From contig JAUJPG010000010.1 of assembly GCA_030447245.1 (NCBI GenBank), positions 1-64,000 of the forward strand: 64,000 bases of DNA, read 5' to 3'. The notes under the pieces are model-generated. The model was not told where the DNA came from and ran no database searches. It was given only the letters and a program-made list of their open reading frames with translations. Below are positions 33,857 through 42,558 of this stretch, one piece after another. How positions within the stretch are numbered: position 1 is the first letter of the stretch; the number at the start of each line of letters is the position of its first letter. This DNA comes from Chloroflexota bacterium (GTDB taxonomy: Bacteria > Chloroflexota > UBA6077 > JACCZL01). The position numbers were made by a program, and so were the translations under genes.

Positions 33857-34774
33857 CTACGATACGCGGATCTCGAACAGCCGGGGCCAGAGCTTGCCGC
33901 CGACGAAGATGCGCCTTCCAACTGGGTCGTATGCGATCCCGTTCAGTACATCCTCCTGGCCGGTGCGCTGGTCCACTGGGAGAAGGCCGGCCAGATCCAC
34001 GACTGCGGTGACCCGCCCGGTACTCGGATCGATGCGCACGAGCAGGTCAGTCTGCCATACGTTGGCCCAGATCTCGCCCTCGATCCACTCCAACTCGTTG
34101 AGCGCCTGCAGCGGGCGCCCGTCGAGCGTGACCGAGAGCGTGCGCGTGGGCTGGTAAGAGTCAGAATCCAGGAACGTCAGCACATCGGTCCCGTCGCTCA
34201 TGATGAGCGACAGCCCGTCGTAGGTTAGTCCCCAGCCTTCGGTCTCGTAGGGGAAGTCGCCGAGCAGCGCGAAGGTGGCACGGTCGTAGACAAAGCCGCG
34301 CTTCGACCGCCAGGTCAGCTGGACCAGACGCTCGCCGACCAGCGCCAGGCCTTCACCGAAATACTGATCCGGCAGTTCGACCTGCTGCACTACCTCGCCT
34401 GACGGAAACGCCACTCGCCGCAAGGAAGACCGGCCGTGTAGGCCAGTGCTCTCGTAAAAGCCGCCATCGTGCCACACTAGACCTTGCAGAAAGGCCTGTG
34501 GGTCATGCGGATAACTCCCGAGCACCTCGTACGGAGTACTCGCGAGCAGCGCTCCGCCGCTCGAACCGGGCGCCTCCGAGTCGGCCGGCGCGCAGTCGGA
34601 CGGCTCCCGAGTGACGAGTGTCAGCGCGTATGCCACGCCAGAACACCCACCGGCCGCCGCCGAAACGGTGCGCCCCCCCCGCCACGAAACCGATAGAGCC
34701 GCGGCGAGGATGAGGATTGCCCCGATGGACACGACGAAAGTGCTGGGAATGAGTTGCGACGATCGACGTGTCAT
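33857..34774 (-). CDS. Glutaminyl-peptide cyclotransferase, secreted
   Basis: The 305-residue protein is a bacterial/plant-type glutamine cyclotransferase, a beta-propeller that converts N-terminal Gln into pyroglutamate. An N-terminal membrane segment (TFVVSIGAILILAAALSVSW) indicates export or anchoring. The mature domain begins SYPHDPQAFLQGLVW near residue 85, with FYESTGLHGRSSLRRV, YFGEGLALVGERLVQLTW, YETEGWGLTYDG and LNELEWIEGEIWANVW, all family blocks including the catalytic Glu region. ATG at 34774 is chosen because the signal sequence follows; the frame reaches 34813. It is on the sdh strand, about 70 bases after trm112. Confidence 0.9.
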   Translation of the reverse strand: MTRRSSQLIPSTFVVSIGAILILAAALSVSWRGGRTVSAAAGGCSGVAYALTLVTREPSDCAPADSEAPGSSGGALLASTPYEVLGSYPHDPQAFLQGLVWHDGGFYESTGLHGRSSLRRVAFPSGEVVQQVELPDQYFGEGLALVGERLVQLTWRSKRGFVYDRATFALLGDFPYETEGWGLTYDGLSLIMSDGTDVLTFLDSDSYQPTRTLSVTLDGRPLQALNELEWIEGEIWANVWQTDLLVRIDPSTGRVTAVVDLAGLLPVDQRTGQEDVLNGIAYDPVGRRIFVGGKLWPRLFEIRVS

Positions 34775-34846
34775 GCGCCTACTGGTATACGAAGCAGGCG
34801 ACTTCTGCGGCAAGCTCCTCGCATGAATCGCGCATCGGCCGGCGCA

Positions 34847-35107
34847 TCAGCCCCCGATCTGGCCGAGGTCGATCCCCTCCGTGATCAGCATGATCGGGAT
34901 CTCGTCGCGGACCGGGTACAGGAAGCGGCCGTCGTCGCGAATTAGTCCTGCCTGGATCGGTTCGCCAATCGCCTGACCCTCGCGGTTCTTCAGCGAGCCG
35001 GCTGTTATGGCGGCATTGATCCGTCGGACCAACGCGTCGTCAGCCAGACGGACCTGCTGCTTGGTTTCGGGGCACGCCAGGATCTCGAGCAGTTGCGGGT
35101 CGACCAT
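34847..35107 (-). CDS. Trm112-family small protein
   Basis: The 86-residue protein belongs to the Trm112/YcaR family. It begins VDPQLLEILACPETKQQV and ends with IRDDGRFLYPVRDEIPIML, both family hallmarks. One CxE-type knuckle replaces the usual CPxC pair (ACPETK), so zinc binding is doubtful. In other organisms such proteins activate methyltransferases. ATG at 35107 has a GGGAG site, and the gene follows sdhB by 37 bases, so it may be cotranscribed with the sdh operon. A functional link to succinate dehydrogenase is not evident. Confidence 0.88.
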   Translation of the reverse strand: MVDPQLLEILACPETKQQVRLADDALVRRINAAITAGSLKNREGQAIGEPIQAGLIRDDGRFLYPVRDEIPIMLITEGIDLGQIGG

Positions 35108-35144
35108 TGATGACTCCCAGGTGGACGTGGTGGAGCAAGAGCGG

Positions 35145-35966
35145 TCAGTAGCCGCTTGGATTGGTCAGCTTGGCGCGGATCAGGTCGCGGTTAAGACGGG
35201 CGATGAAGTCGATACTGATCTCCTTTGGGCAGACCGCCTCGCACTCGCCCATGTTGGTGCAAGCGCCGAAGCCCTGCTTGTCATGCTCCGCAACCATGTC
35301 GACGGTGCGACGGTATCGCTCCGGCTGACCCTGGGGGAGCAGGCCGAGGTGACCAGCCTTGGCGGCCAGGAACAGCATCGCCGACGCGTTCGGGCAGGCT
35401 GCCACACACGCGCCGCACTGGATGCACTGGGCGGCCTCGAAGGAGCGGTCGGCGTTCGGCTTCGGGACTGGAATGTTGTTCGCCTCCGGGGCCGCCCCGG
35501 TGTTGACCGAGATGTAGCCGCCGGCCTCGACGATCCGGTCGAGCGAGCCCCGCCGCACAACCAGGTCCTTGACGATCGGGAACGCCCGCGCCCTCCAGGG
35601 CTCGATGGTGATCGTGTCGCCGTCTTTGAAGTGTCGCATATGAAGCTGGCAGGTCGCGGTTGCCCGCTGCGGACCATGGGCGATGCCGTTGATCATCATC
35701 CCGCACATGCCGCAAATCCCCTCGCGACAGTCGTGGTCGTAGGCGATCGGCTCATCCCCGCGGAGGATCAGGTCCTCGTTGAGGACGTCGAGCATCTCCA
35801 GAAACGACATGTGCTCGCTGACGTTCTGGTGCTGGTACGTCACGAAGCGGCCCGGCTCGGTCGGCCCGGCCTGGCGCCAGACGTTGAGAGTCAACTGCAT
35901 TGGTCTGCTGTCGTCGTCGTGCGCTGTGCTGCGGGTGCTCTCCTCCAGCGTGTTGTGACTGGGCAT
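35145..35966 (-). CDS. sdhB: Succinate dehydrogenase iron-sulfur subunit
   Basis: The 273-residue subunit carries electrons from FAD to quinone in complex II. The [2Fe-2S] cysteines are in [12 protein letters not shown] with a distal Cys in RATATCQLH; the [4Fe-4S] motif is [12 protein letters not shown] near residue 182 and the third cluster motif is [12 protein letters not shown] near 238. The spacing is that of Bacteroidetes-type (B-type) enzymes. The N-terminal 22 residues before MQLTLNVWR are polar and variable. ATG at 35966 lies one base after the sdhA stop. It belongs to an sdhC-sdhA-sdhB operon. Confidence 0.96.
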   Translation of the reverse strand: MPSHNTLEESTRSTAHDDDSRPMQLTLNVWRQAGPTEPGRFVTYQHQNVSEHMSFLEMLDVLNEDLILRGDEPIAYDHDCREGICGMCGMMINGIAHGPQRATATCQLHMRHFKDGDTITIEPWRARAFPIVKDLVVRRGSLDRIVEAGGYISVNTGAAPEANNIPVPKPNADRSFEAAQCIQCGACVAACPNASAMLFLAAKAGHLGLLPQGQPERYRRTVDMVAEHDKQGFGACTNMGECEAVCPKEISIDFIARLNRDLIRAKLTNPSGY

Positions 35967-35967
35967 G

Positions 35968-37968
<2,001 letters not shown>

Positions 37969-38045
37969 TCCTTTCAACAGCGGCTGGCCTCTCAGAGGTG
38001 GCTGACCTCGGTCCGCCGGCCGATGGCCGTCGCCGCGCTCAACAG

Positions 38046-38723
38046 CTAGCGCAGCAGGCCGAGCATGACGGCCAGGGGGATCGAGATATTGCCGAGCGCC
38101 AACATGGTCGACGAAACGGTCGCCAAGCCACGCCAGATCCGCTTGTTGTTCGAGTTGTTTAGCCCGAGCGTTTGGAACATGCTCCAGGCACCGTGGTAGA
38201 GATGGAGCGCCAATGCCAGTTGCGCGACGATGTAGAAGATCGAGACGAGCGGATTCTGGAAGCCGATGACGACATTGTTGTAGACGTCACCTTCCACGAA
38301 GCGCGGGTGGACCGTACCGGTCGTGAAGTGGAGGAGGTGGTAGACGATGAACAGCGCGATGATGACGCCGCCCCAGCGTAGCGTCCGAGCGGCGTAGCCG
38401 TACTCCTGGTTCTTGCGCATCGCGTACTGGACCGGCCGGCTGGCCAGGTCCAGCCGGGTAAGCTGGTATGCGGCCCAGATGTGCAGGCCTACTGATACGA
38501 GCAGCACGATTCGGGTGAGCCAGAGCACCTGCTCGTGGCCGAACATGGGTGACCCTACCTCACGGAGGAAGACGCCGTACGCATTGATGTAGGCGCGCCC
38601 GGCGAAGACTTTAAGGTTGCCGAGCATGTGGATGATGACAAAGCCGAAGAGGATCAGCCCGGTCACGGCCATCACGACCTTTTTGCCGATCGTGGACTCG
38701 TACAGGGTCAGCACGCCGATCAT
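38046..38723 (-). CDS. sdhC: Succinate dehydrogenase cytochrome b subunit
   Basis: The 225-residue membrane subunit is the single-chain cytochrome b558-type anchor that binds haem and quinone. Five hydrophobic helices are visible, starting [20 protein letters not shown] (its His is a haem ligand candidate), then [56 protein letters not shown] and a C-terminal helix. There is no separate SdhD. ATG at 38721-38723 has a GGAGGG site. It is the first gene of sdhCAB. A predicted promoter lies about 160 bases upstream, preceded by a LysR-type box that suggests regulation by the divergent gene. Confidence 0.93.
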   Translation of the reverse strand: MIGVLTLYESTIGKKVVMAVTGLILFGFVIIHMLGNLKVFAGRAYINAYGVFLREVGSPMFGHEQVLWLTRIVLLVSVGLHIWAAYQLTRLDLASRPVQYAMRKNQEYGYAARTLRWGGVIIALFIVYHLLHFTTGTVHPRFVEGDVYNNVVIGFQNPLVSIFYIVAQLALALHLYHGAWSMFQTLGLNNSNNKRIWRGLATVSSTMLALGNISIPLAVMLGLLR

Positions 38724-38889
38724 CGGTGCCCTCCGCTTGGACCGATGGGCCTAACGCCCGCGCGATTGCACGCGACGATATTCCAATGACGCACCGATGC
38801 GGCCTTCTCAGATCGAGATGGATCGTACATACAAATGGGCCCGCCGCCCCTTCGCTCGTCCATGGACTGCCACGTTGACGTCCCGGTCC

Positions 38890-38918
38890 CATCATAGCCC
38901 ACGCTCGCCCAGTCGTCT
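38890..38918 (-). promoter_or_regulatory. Predicted sdhCAB promoter
   Basis: On the minus strand TAGACG (38918-38913, 4 of 6 to TTGACA) and TATGAT (38895-38890) are separated by 17 bases. The transcription start would be near 38883, giving a leader of about 160 bases. Confidence 0.5.
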
Positions 38919-38941
38919 AAGATATGGAACGTCTGGTGCGA

Positions 38942-38956
38942 ATAGGCATCGCCTAT
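38942..38956. promoter_or_regulatory. Candidate LysR-type regulator binding site (T-N11-A)
   Basis: ATAGGC-ATC-GCCTAT is a perfect inverted repeat with a 3-base centre and contains T-N11-A, the consensus of LysR-type operators. It lies between divergent sdhC and the LysR gene. Its centre at 38949 is about 66 bases upstream of the predicted sdh transcription start, the classical position of the LysR recognition site, and about 87 bases upstream of the LysR start codon. Confidence 0.65.
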
Positions 38957-39035
38957 CATCATTGAACTGACTTCGGGTGCGAGCCGCACGGACGACCCGC
39001 TCACCGTGCGATTCTGGTGCGCAAAGCCAGGTGTC

Positions 39036-39974
39036 ATGCAACTCCATCAACTCGCCTACTTCATCGGCGTCGCCCGCCACCTGCACTTTACGCGCGCCGC
39101 GGACGAGCTGCACGTGGCCCAGCCCTCGGTCAGCCAGCAGATCCGCAAGCTCGAACGCGAGCTCGGCGTCCCGCTCTTCCATCGCATGAGACGTGGCGTC
39201 GCGCTCACGCCGGCCGGGGAGGCGCTTCTCCCGTGGGCGCGCCGCATTCTGGCTGACACGGACCGAGCGCGAGCCGAGGTCCAGGAATTGACCGGGTTGC
39301 GGCGCGGCAGACTGGCAGTTGGGGCGACGCCGAGCGTGAGCACGACGCTCTTGCCAGACGCGCTTGCGACGTTTCACGCCACCTATCCAGGCGTGGCGCT
39401 AACCCTGCGCGAGGCTGGATCGGACGATCTCGTCGGCTTACTAGAGGCGGGCGAGCTGGACCTGGCCGCCATTATCCTGCCGATCCGCCACCCGATGCTG
39501 CAAACGGTTCGGCTGCTTGAAGAAGAGCTCGTCCTGGCGGTTCCGCGCGGGCATCCCTTCGACGAGCACCTCGAGATCCGAGTGGCTGACCTGAAGGACC
39601 AACCGATGGTCATGTTTCGCGATGGCTATGACCTGCGTGCCACCACGCTCGCTGCCTGTCAGAGGGCCGGCTTCGAACCACGTGTGGCGCTGGACGGTGG
39701 TGAGATGGACAGCGTCCTGCGTTTCGTCGCGGCGCGCCTCGGTGTTGCCATCGTCCCGAGCATGGTCATTGAGCCTGGCGGGGCCATCGGCTGCATCCGG
39801 ATCCGCCAACCGCGGCTGACGCGGACCATTGCACTGGCACACCGTCGAGACCGTCCCCTGCCACGGGCTGCCCGTGAGCTGGTCACGATCCTGCGCCGGG
39901 CTTGCGCGCCACCGTCTGGTGGCAACGTGGCATCGGGTACAATCGCACACGACGATGGCCCGCCAGGTGGGTAA
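39036..39974 (+). CDS. LysR-family transcriptional regulator
   Basis: The 312-residue protein is a LysR-type regulator. The winged HTH is at residues 1-60 (LAYFIGVARHLHFTRAADEL and VAQPSVSQQIRKLERELGV), and the effector-binding domain starts near 90 with LRRGRLAVGATPSVSTTLL. The later half contains LPIRHPMLQTVRLLEEELV and VRFVAARLGVAIVPSMVI, typical of the second subdomain. ATG at 39036 gives the standard LysR N terminus MQLHQL. It is divergent from sdhCAB with a T-N11-A box between, so it probably controls sdh and itself in response to an unknown acid. Confidence 0.93.
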   Translation: MQLHQLAYFIGVARHLHFTRAADELHVAQPSVSQQIRKLERELGVPLFHRMRRGVALTPAGEALLPWARRILADTDRARAEVQELTGLRRGRLAVGATPSVSTTLLPDALATFHATYPGVALTLREAGSDDLVGLLEAGELDLAAIILPIRHPMLQTVRLLEEELVLAVPRGHPFDEHLEIRVADLKDQPMVMFRDGYDLRATTLAACQRAGFEPRVALDGGEMDSVLRFVAARLGVAIVPSMVIEPGGAIGCIRIRQPRLTRTIALAHRRDRPLPRAARELVTILRRACAPPSGGNVASGTIAHDDGPPGG

Positions 39975-40047
39975 CACGACGACTGTCGGCCCACGATCGA
40001 TCTCGGCTCCACGGCGGGTGGTAACGGCTGATGCGTGGTGACTCTCC

Positions 40048-40536
40048 ATGGCAACTTCTAGGTCTTCGAGCCCGACGTCCAATCCACGCACATCGATCAC
40101 GCCGCTGCGCGTCATCTGCGCCAACTGCGGCCAGCGTTCCTGGCTCGGCACGGCGGATGCACCGACCTGTCCCGAGTGCCGGGGCGATCTGCGTCAGATG
40201 GGCCCATTTGAGGCCTTCGTCGATCGATGGTTCGCCCCGCCGGACATGCTCGATTCCAACATGCATCGACGGCACCTCCAGCTTGTCGAGCTGCTCTGGA
40301 CGGCGGACAATCGTGGCCGCGAGTGGTACGAGATCGTCAGTCCCAAGAAGGTGTCGTACTCGTCGTTCGTCAAGCGAGTCAACGCGCTTGTCTGCCGCGG
40401 GCTGCAGGAAGGTTGGATCGTCAGTCACATCCCAATAGCGCCCGTGCCCGATGACGCGGCCTACAGCCTGACGGTTGCAGATCCGGACCGCTTCGTCGAC
40501 GAGATGGGCCGTCTGTTCGGGGGCGAGCAGGAGTAA
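40048..40536 (+). CDS. Hypothetical zinc-ribbon protein
   Basis: The 162-residue product has an N-terminal Ser/Thr-rich stretch, a zinc ribbon (VICANCGQRSWLG, TCPECRGDL at residues 22-45, two CxxC pairs 16 residues apart), and a folded C-terminal region with HRRHLQLVELLWTADNRG and KVSYSSFVKRVNALVCRGL that resembles a winged helix. It may bind nucleic acid. It is not a known family to me. ATG at 40048 has a weak site. It follows the LysR gene by 73 bases, and a TACAAT box at 39938-39943 could serve it. Confidence 0.65.
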   Translation: MATSRSSSPTSNPRTSITPLRVICANCGQRSWLGTADAPTCPECRGDLRQMGPFEAFVDRWFAPPDMLDSNMHRRHLQLVELLWTADNRGREWYEIVSPKKVSYSSFVKRVNALVCRGLQEGWIVSHIPIAPVPDDAAYSLTVADPDRFVDEMGRLFGGEQE

Positions 40537-40658
40537 GCGGGCCGTCATCTCGGACCCCCTCCCAGGTCCGGGGGTGAGGCAGCGTACGCACCCGCGAACG
40601 TCTGCTGACCCTCGCACCGGGGAGCGCTGGGGGAACTGGGGACGGAAGGAGCCTCGAT

Positions 40659-40687
40659 TTGCCGACTGATCCGTGCTCTGGTACAAT
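40659..40687 (+). promoter_or_regulatory. Promoter of rpmI-rplT
   Basis: TTGCCG at 40659-40664 and TACAAT at 40682-40687 have exactly 17 bases between them, with TGG before the -10 box. This is the same design as the tRNA-Arg promoter. The start is predicted near 40694, giving a leader of about 72 bases. Confidence 0.75.
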
Positions 40688-40688
40688 T

Positions 40689-40746
40689 CCGCCGTCGCCC
40701 AGGCCTGGGTACTGTGTGCTCAATGAACGGTCGACTAAGACGGCGG
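40689..40746 (+). promoter_or_regulatory. Structured leader upstream of rpmI
   Basis: CCGCCGTC at 40689-40696 is complementary to GACGGCGG at 40739-40746, and the 12-base palindrome CCCAGGCCTGGG lies between at 40698-40709. In many bacteria L20 binds an RNA structure in this leader to repress its own operon, which is a plausible function here, but the sequence alone does not prove it. Confidence 0.4.
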
Positions 40747-40765
40747 CTCTCGAGGACACAACACG

Positions 40766-40966
40766 ATGCCCAAGTTGAAAACCCACAAGGCGACATCCCG
40801 CCGGATGCAGTACAGCGGCCCGGGCAAGCTGCTCCGGACCCGCCAGGGCAAGAGCCACCTCCGCCGCAACAAGTCGCCCCGCGCCATCCGCGATTATGAC
40901 GAGATGGTCTCCGTCGCCAAGGTAGACCAGGCGCGGATCCGGCGACTGATGCCGTACGCGAAGTAG
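40766..40966 (+). CDS. rpmI: Ribosomal protein bL35
   Basis: The 66-residue basic protein is bL35 of the large subunit. It begins PKLKTHKATSRRMQYSGPGK, with the family core KLLRTRQGKSHLRRNKS and end RIRRLMPYAK. Its usual upstream neighbour infC is absent from this window, so the operon starts at rpmI here, from the promoter at 40659-40687. bL20 follows after 15 bases. Confidence 0.97.
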   Translation: MPKLKTHKATSRRMQYSGPGKLLRTRQGKSHLRRNKSPRAIRDYDEMVSVAKVDQARIRRLMPYAK

Positions 40967-40981
40967 CGAAGGCATAGCTGG

Positions 40982-41359
40982 ATGAGCCGAGTCAAGCGCG
41001 CCGTCACGGCTAAGGCGCGCCACAAAAAGGTACTCAAGCTTACCAGGGGTCACTATGCCGGCCGGCACTCGCTGTTCAAGACGGCGAACGAGTCAATGTT
41101 GCACGCGCTGTCGTATGCGTATCGCGATCGTCGCAACAAGAAGCGTGAATTCCACCGCCTCTGGATCACCAGGATCAACGCCGCGGCACGCGAGCACGGG
41201 CTCAGCTACAGCAGGCTGATGGCGGGCCTCAAGGTCGCGGGGGTTGAGATCAATCGGAAGATGTTGGCCGACATGGCGGTCCGCGACGAAGCATCATTTA
41301 CCCGCCTGGTGGCGTTGGCGCGGGAGGGTTCTCCGGTGCCCACCGCGACGACGGCCTGA
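40982..41359 (+). CDS. rplT: Ribosomal protein bL20
   Basis: The 125-residue protein is bL20, an early assembly protein of the 50S subunit that also represses its own operon in many bacteria. It begins [20 protein letters not shown], with the family block [20 protein letters not shown] and [20 protein letters not shown]. It directly follows rpmI. Between it and pheS lies a long perfect hairpin. Confidence 0.97.
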   Translation: MSRVKRAVTAKARHKKVLKLTRGHYAGRHSLFKTANESMLHALSYAYRDRRNKKREFHRLWITRINAAAREHGLSYSRLMAGLKVAGVEINRKMLADMAVRDEASFTRLVALAREGSPVPTATTA

Positions 41360-41404
41360 GCCGACCCGAACGTGGGCCGAGCAACGGCCCGAGCAACGGA
41401 CACT

Positions 41405-41435
41405 TTGCGCCCCTGTCGCTACGACAGGGGCGCAA
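41405..41435 (+). terminator. Perfect 14-bp hairpin between rplT and pheS
   Basis: TTGCGCCCCTGTCG at 41405-41418 is followed by CTA and its exact complement CGACAGGGGCGCAA at 41422-41435. No T run follows, so it is either a factor-dependent terminator/attenuator or a stem protecting and separating the ribosomal and pheST messages. A T-box is not recognisable. Confidence 0.6.
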
Positions 41436-41468
41436 CTGCTTAAGGTACTACAGGTAGGGGTGAACGGC

Positions 41469-42512
41469 ATGCACGACTGGCGCCGTACGGTTGACGGCCT
41501 GCGCGAACAAGGGCTGCGGGAGCTCAGCGCGATCTCCGATCCTCAGGCACTCGAGCGGTGGCGGGTCGGCTACCTGGGTCGGCGCGGCGCGCTAACCGAT
41601 GCCTTGCGCGGACTGTCCAGACTGCCAGCCGAAGAGCGGCCGGCCGCGGGTCAGGCCGCGAACGACGCCAAGCGTGCCCTGGAAGCGGCACTGGCCGAGC
41701 GCGAGGGGGCGCTGCGCGAGCAGGCGCTCTCCCGCGACCTCGAAGAGGAGCGGCTCGACGTGACCATGCCTGGCCGGCCACCAGCCCGCGGGGGACTGCA
41801 CCCGACAACGCTGATCCTGCGTCAAATCACGGCGTTCTTTGGCGGGCTTGGCTATCAGGTGGTTGAAGGTCCTGAGGTCGAGTTGGAGAAGTACAACTTT
41901 GAGATGCTGAACATTCCGAGAGACCATCCGGCCCGCGACATGTTCGACACGATGTACGTCCGGCCGCCAGAGGTCGTACTGCGGACCCACACGTCGCCCA
42001 TGCAGGCACGTGTGATGGAGGCGCGGAGCGAGGAGGCGAGGGCGCAGCATCTGCCGGCGCCGCCGGTCCGCGTCGTCGTCCCCGGTCGCTGCTATCGCTA
42101 CGAGGCTCAGGATGCGACACATGAGTGGATGTTCTACCAAGTGGAAGGGCTGGCGGTTGACGTGGGGTTGACGATGGCGGATCTCAAGGGTACGCTGGCC
42201 GCCTTTGCCCGGCACATGTTCGGCTCGGACGTGAAGACTCGCTTCCGATGTGACTACTTCCCGTTTGTCGAGCCGGGCGTGGACTTCTCGATCTCAACGC
42301 CCAGCGTGCGTGGGGGCGCCTGGCTGGAGATCCTGGGCGCGGGGATGGTCCACCCGCGCGTGCTGCGGATGGCCGGCTACGATCCGGACGCGTATAACGG
42401 CTTTGCGTTCGGAATGGGTCCCGAGCGGATTGCGATGCTCAAGTACGGGATCTCCGACATCCGCGGCTTCTACAGCAATGACCTGAGGTTCCTGGAGCAA
42501 TTCGCGTCGTGA
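41469..42512 (+). CDS. pheS: Phenylalanyl-tRNA synthetase alpha chain
   Basis: The 347-residue protein is the catalytic alpha subunit of PheRS (class II). The N-terminal coiled coil spans about residues 1-90 (LGRRGALTDALRGLSRLPAEER), and motif 1 begins HPTTLILRQITAFFGGLGY, with FDTMYVRPPEVVLRTHTS (motif 2 region) and FGMGPERIAMLKYGI (motif 3) near the end. The codon GTG at 41460 is an alternative start that adds three residues. pheT follows after 46 bases, as usual. Confidence 0.96.
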   Translation: MHDWRRTVDGLREQGLRELSAISDPQALERWRVGYLGRRGALTDALRGLSRLPAEERPAAGQAANDAKRALEAALAEREGALREQALSRDLEEERLDVTMPGRPPARGGLHPTTLILRQITAFFGGLGYQVVEGPEVELEKYNFEMLNIPRDHPARDMFDTMYVRPPEVVLRTHTSPMQARVMEARSEEARAQHLPAPPVRVVVPGRCYRYEAQDATHEWMFYQVEGLAVDVGLTMADLKGTLAAFARHMFGSDVKTRFRCDYFPFVEPGVDFSISTPSVRGGAWLEILGAGMVHPRVLRMAGYDPDAYNGFAFGMGPERIAMLKYGISDIRGFYSNDLRFLEQFAS

Positions 42513-42558
42513 TCGCACAGGCCCGACTTCACTTGGGGCGACATAAGATGCCGCTGCG

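Noticed and set aside
41405-41435. T-box riboswitch for pheST
   Set aside because: No T-box sequence (the conserved bulge that pairs with the tRNA end) or specifier loop is visible, only one simple hairpin.
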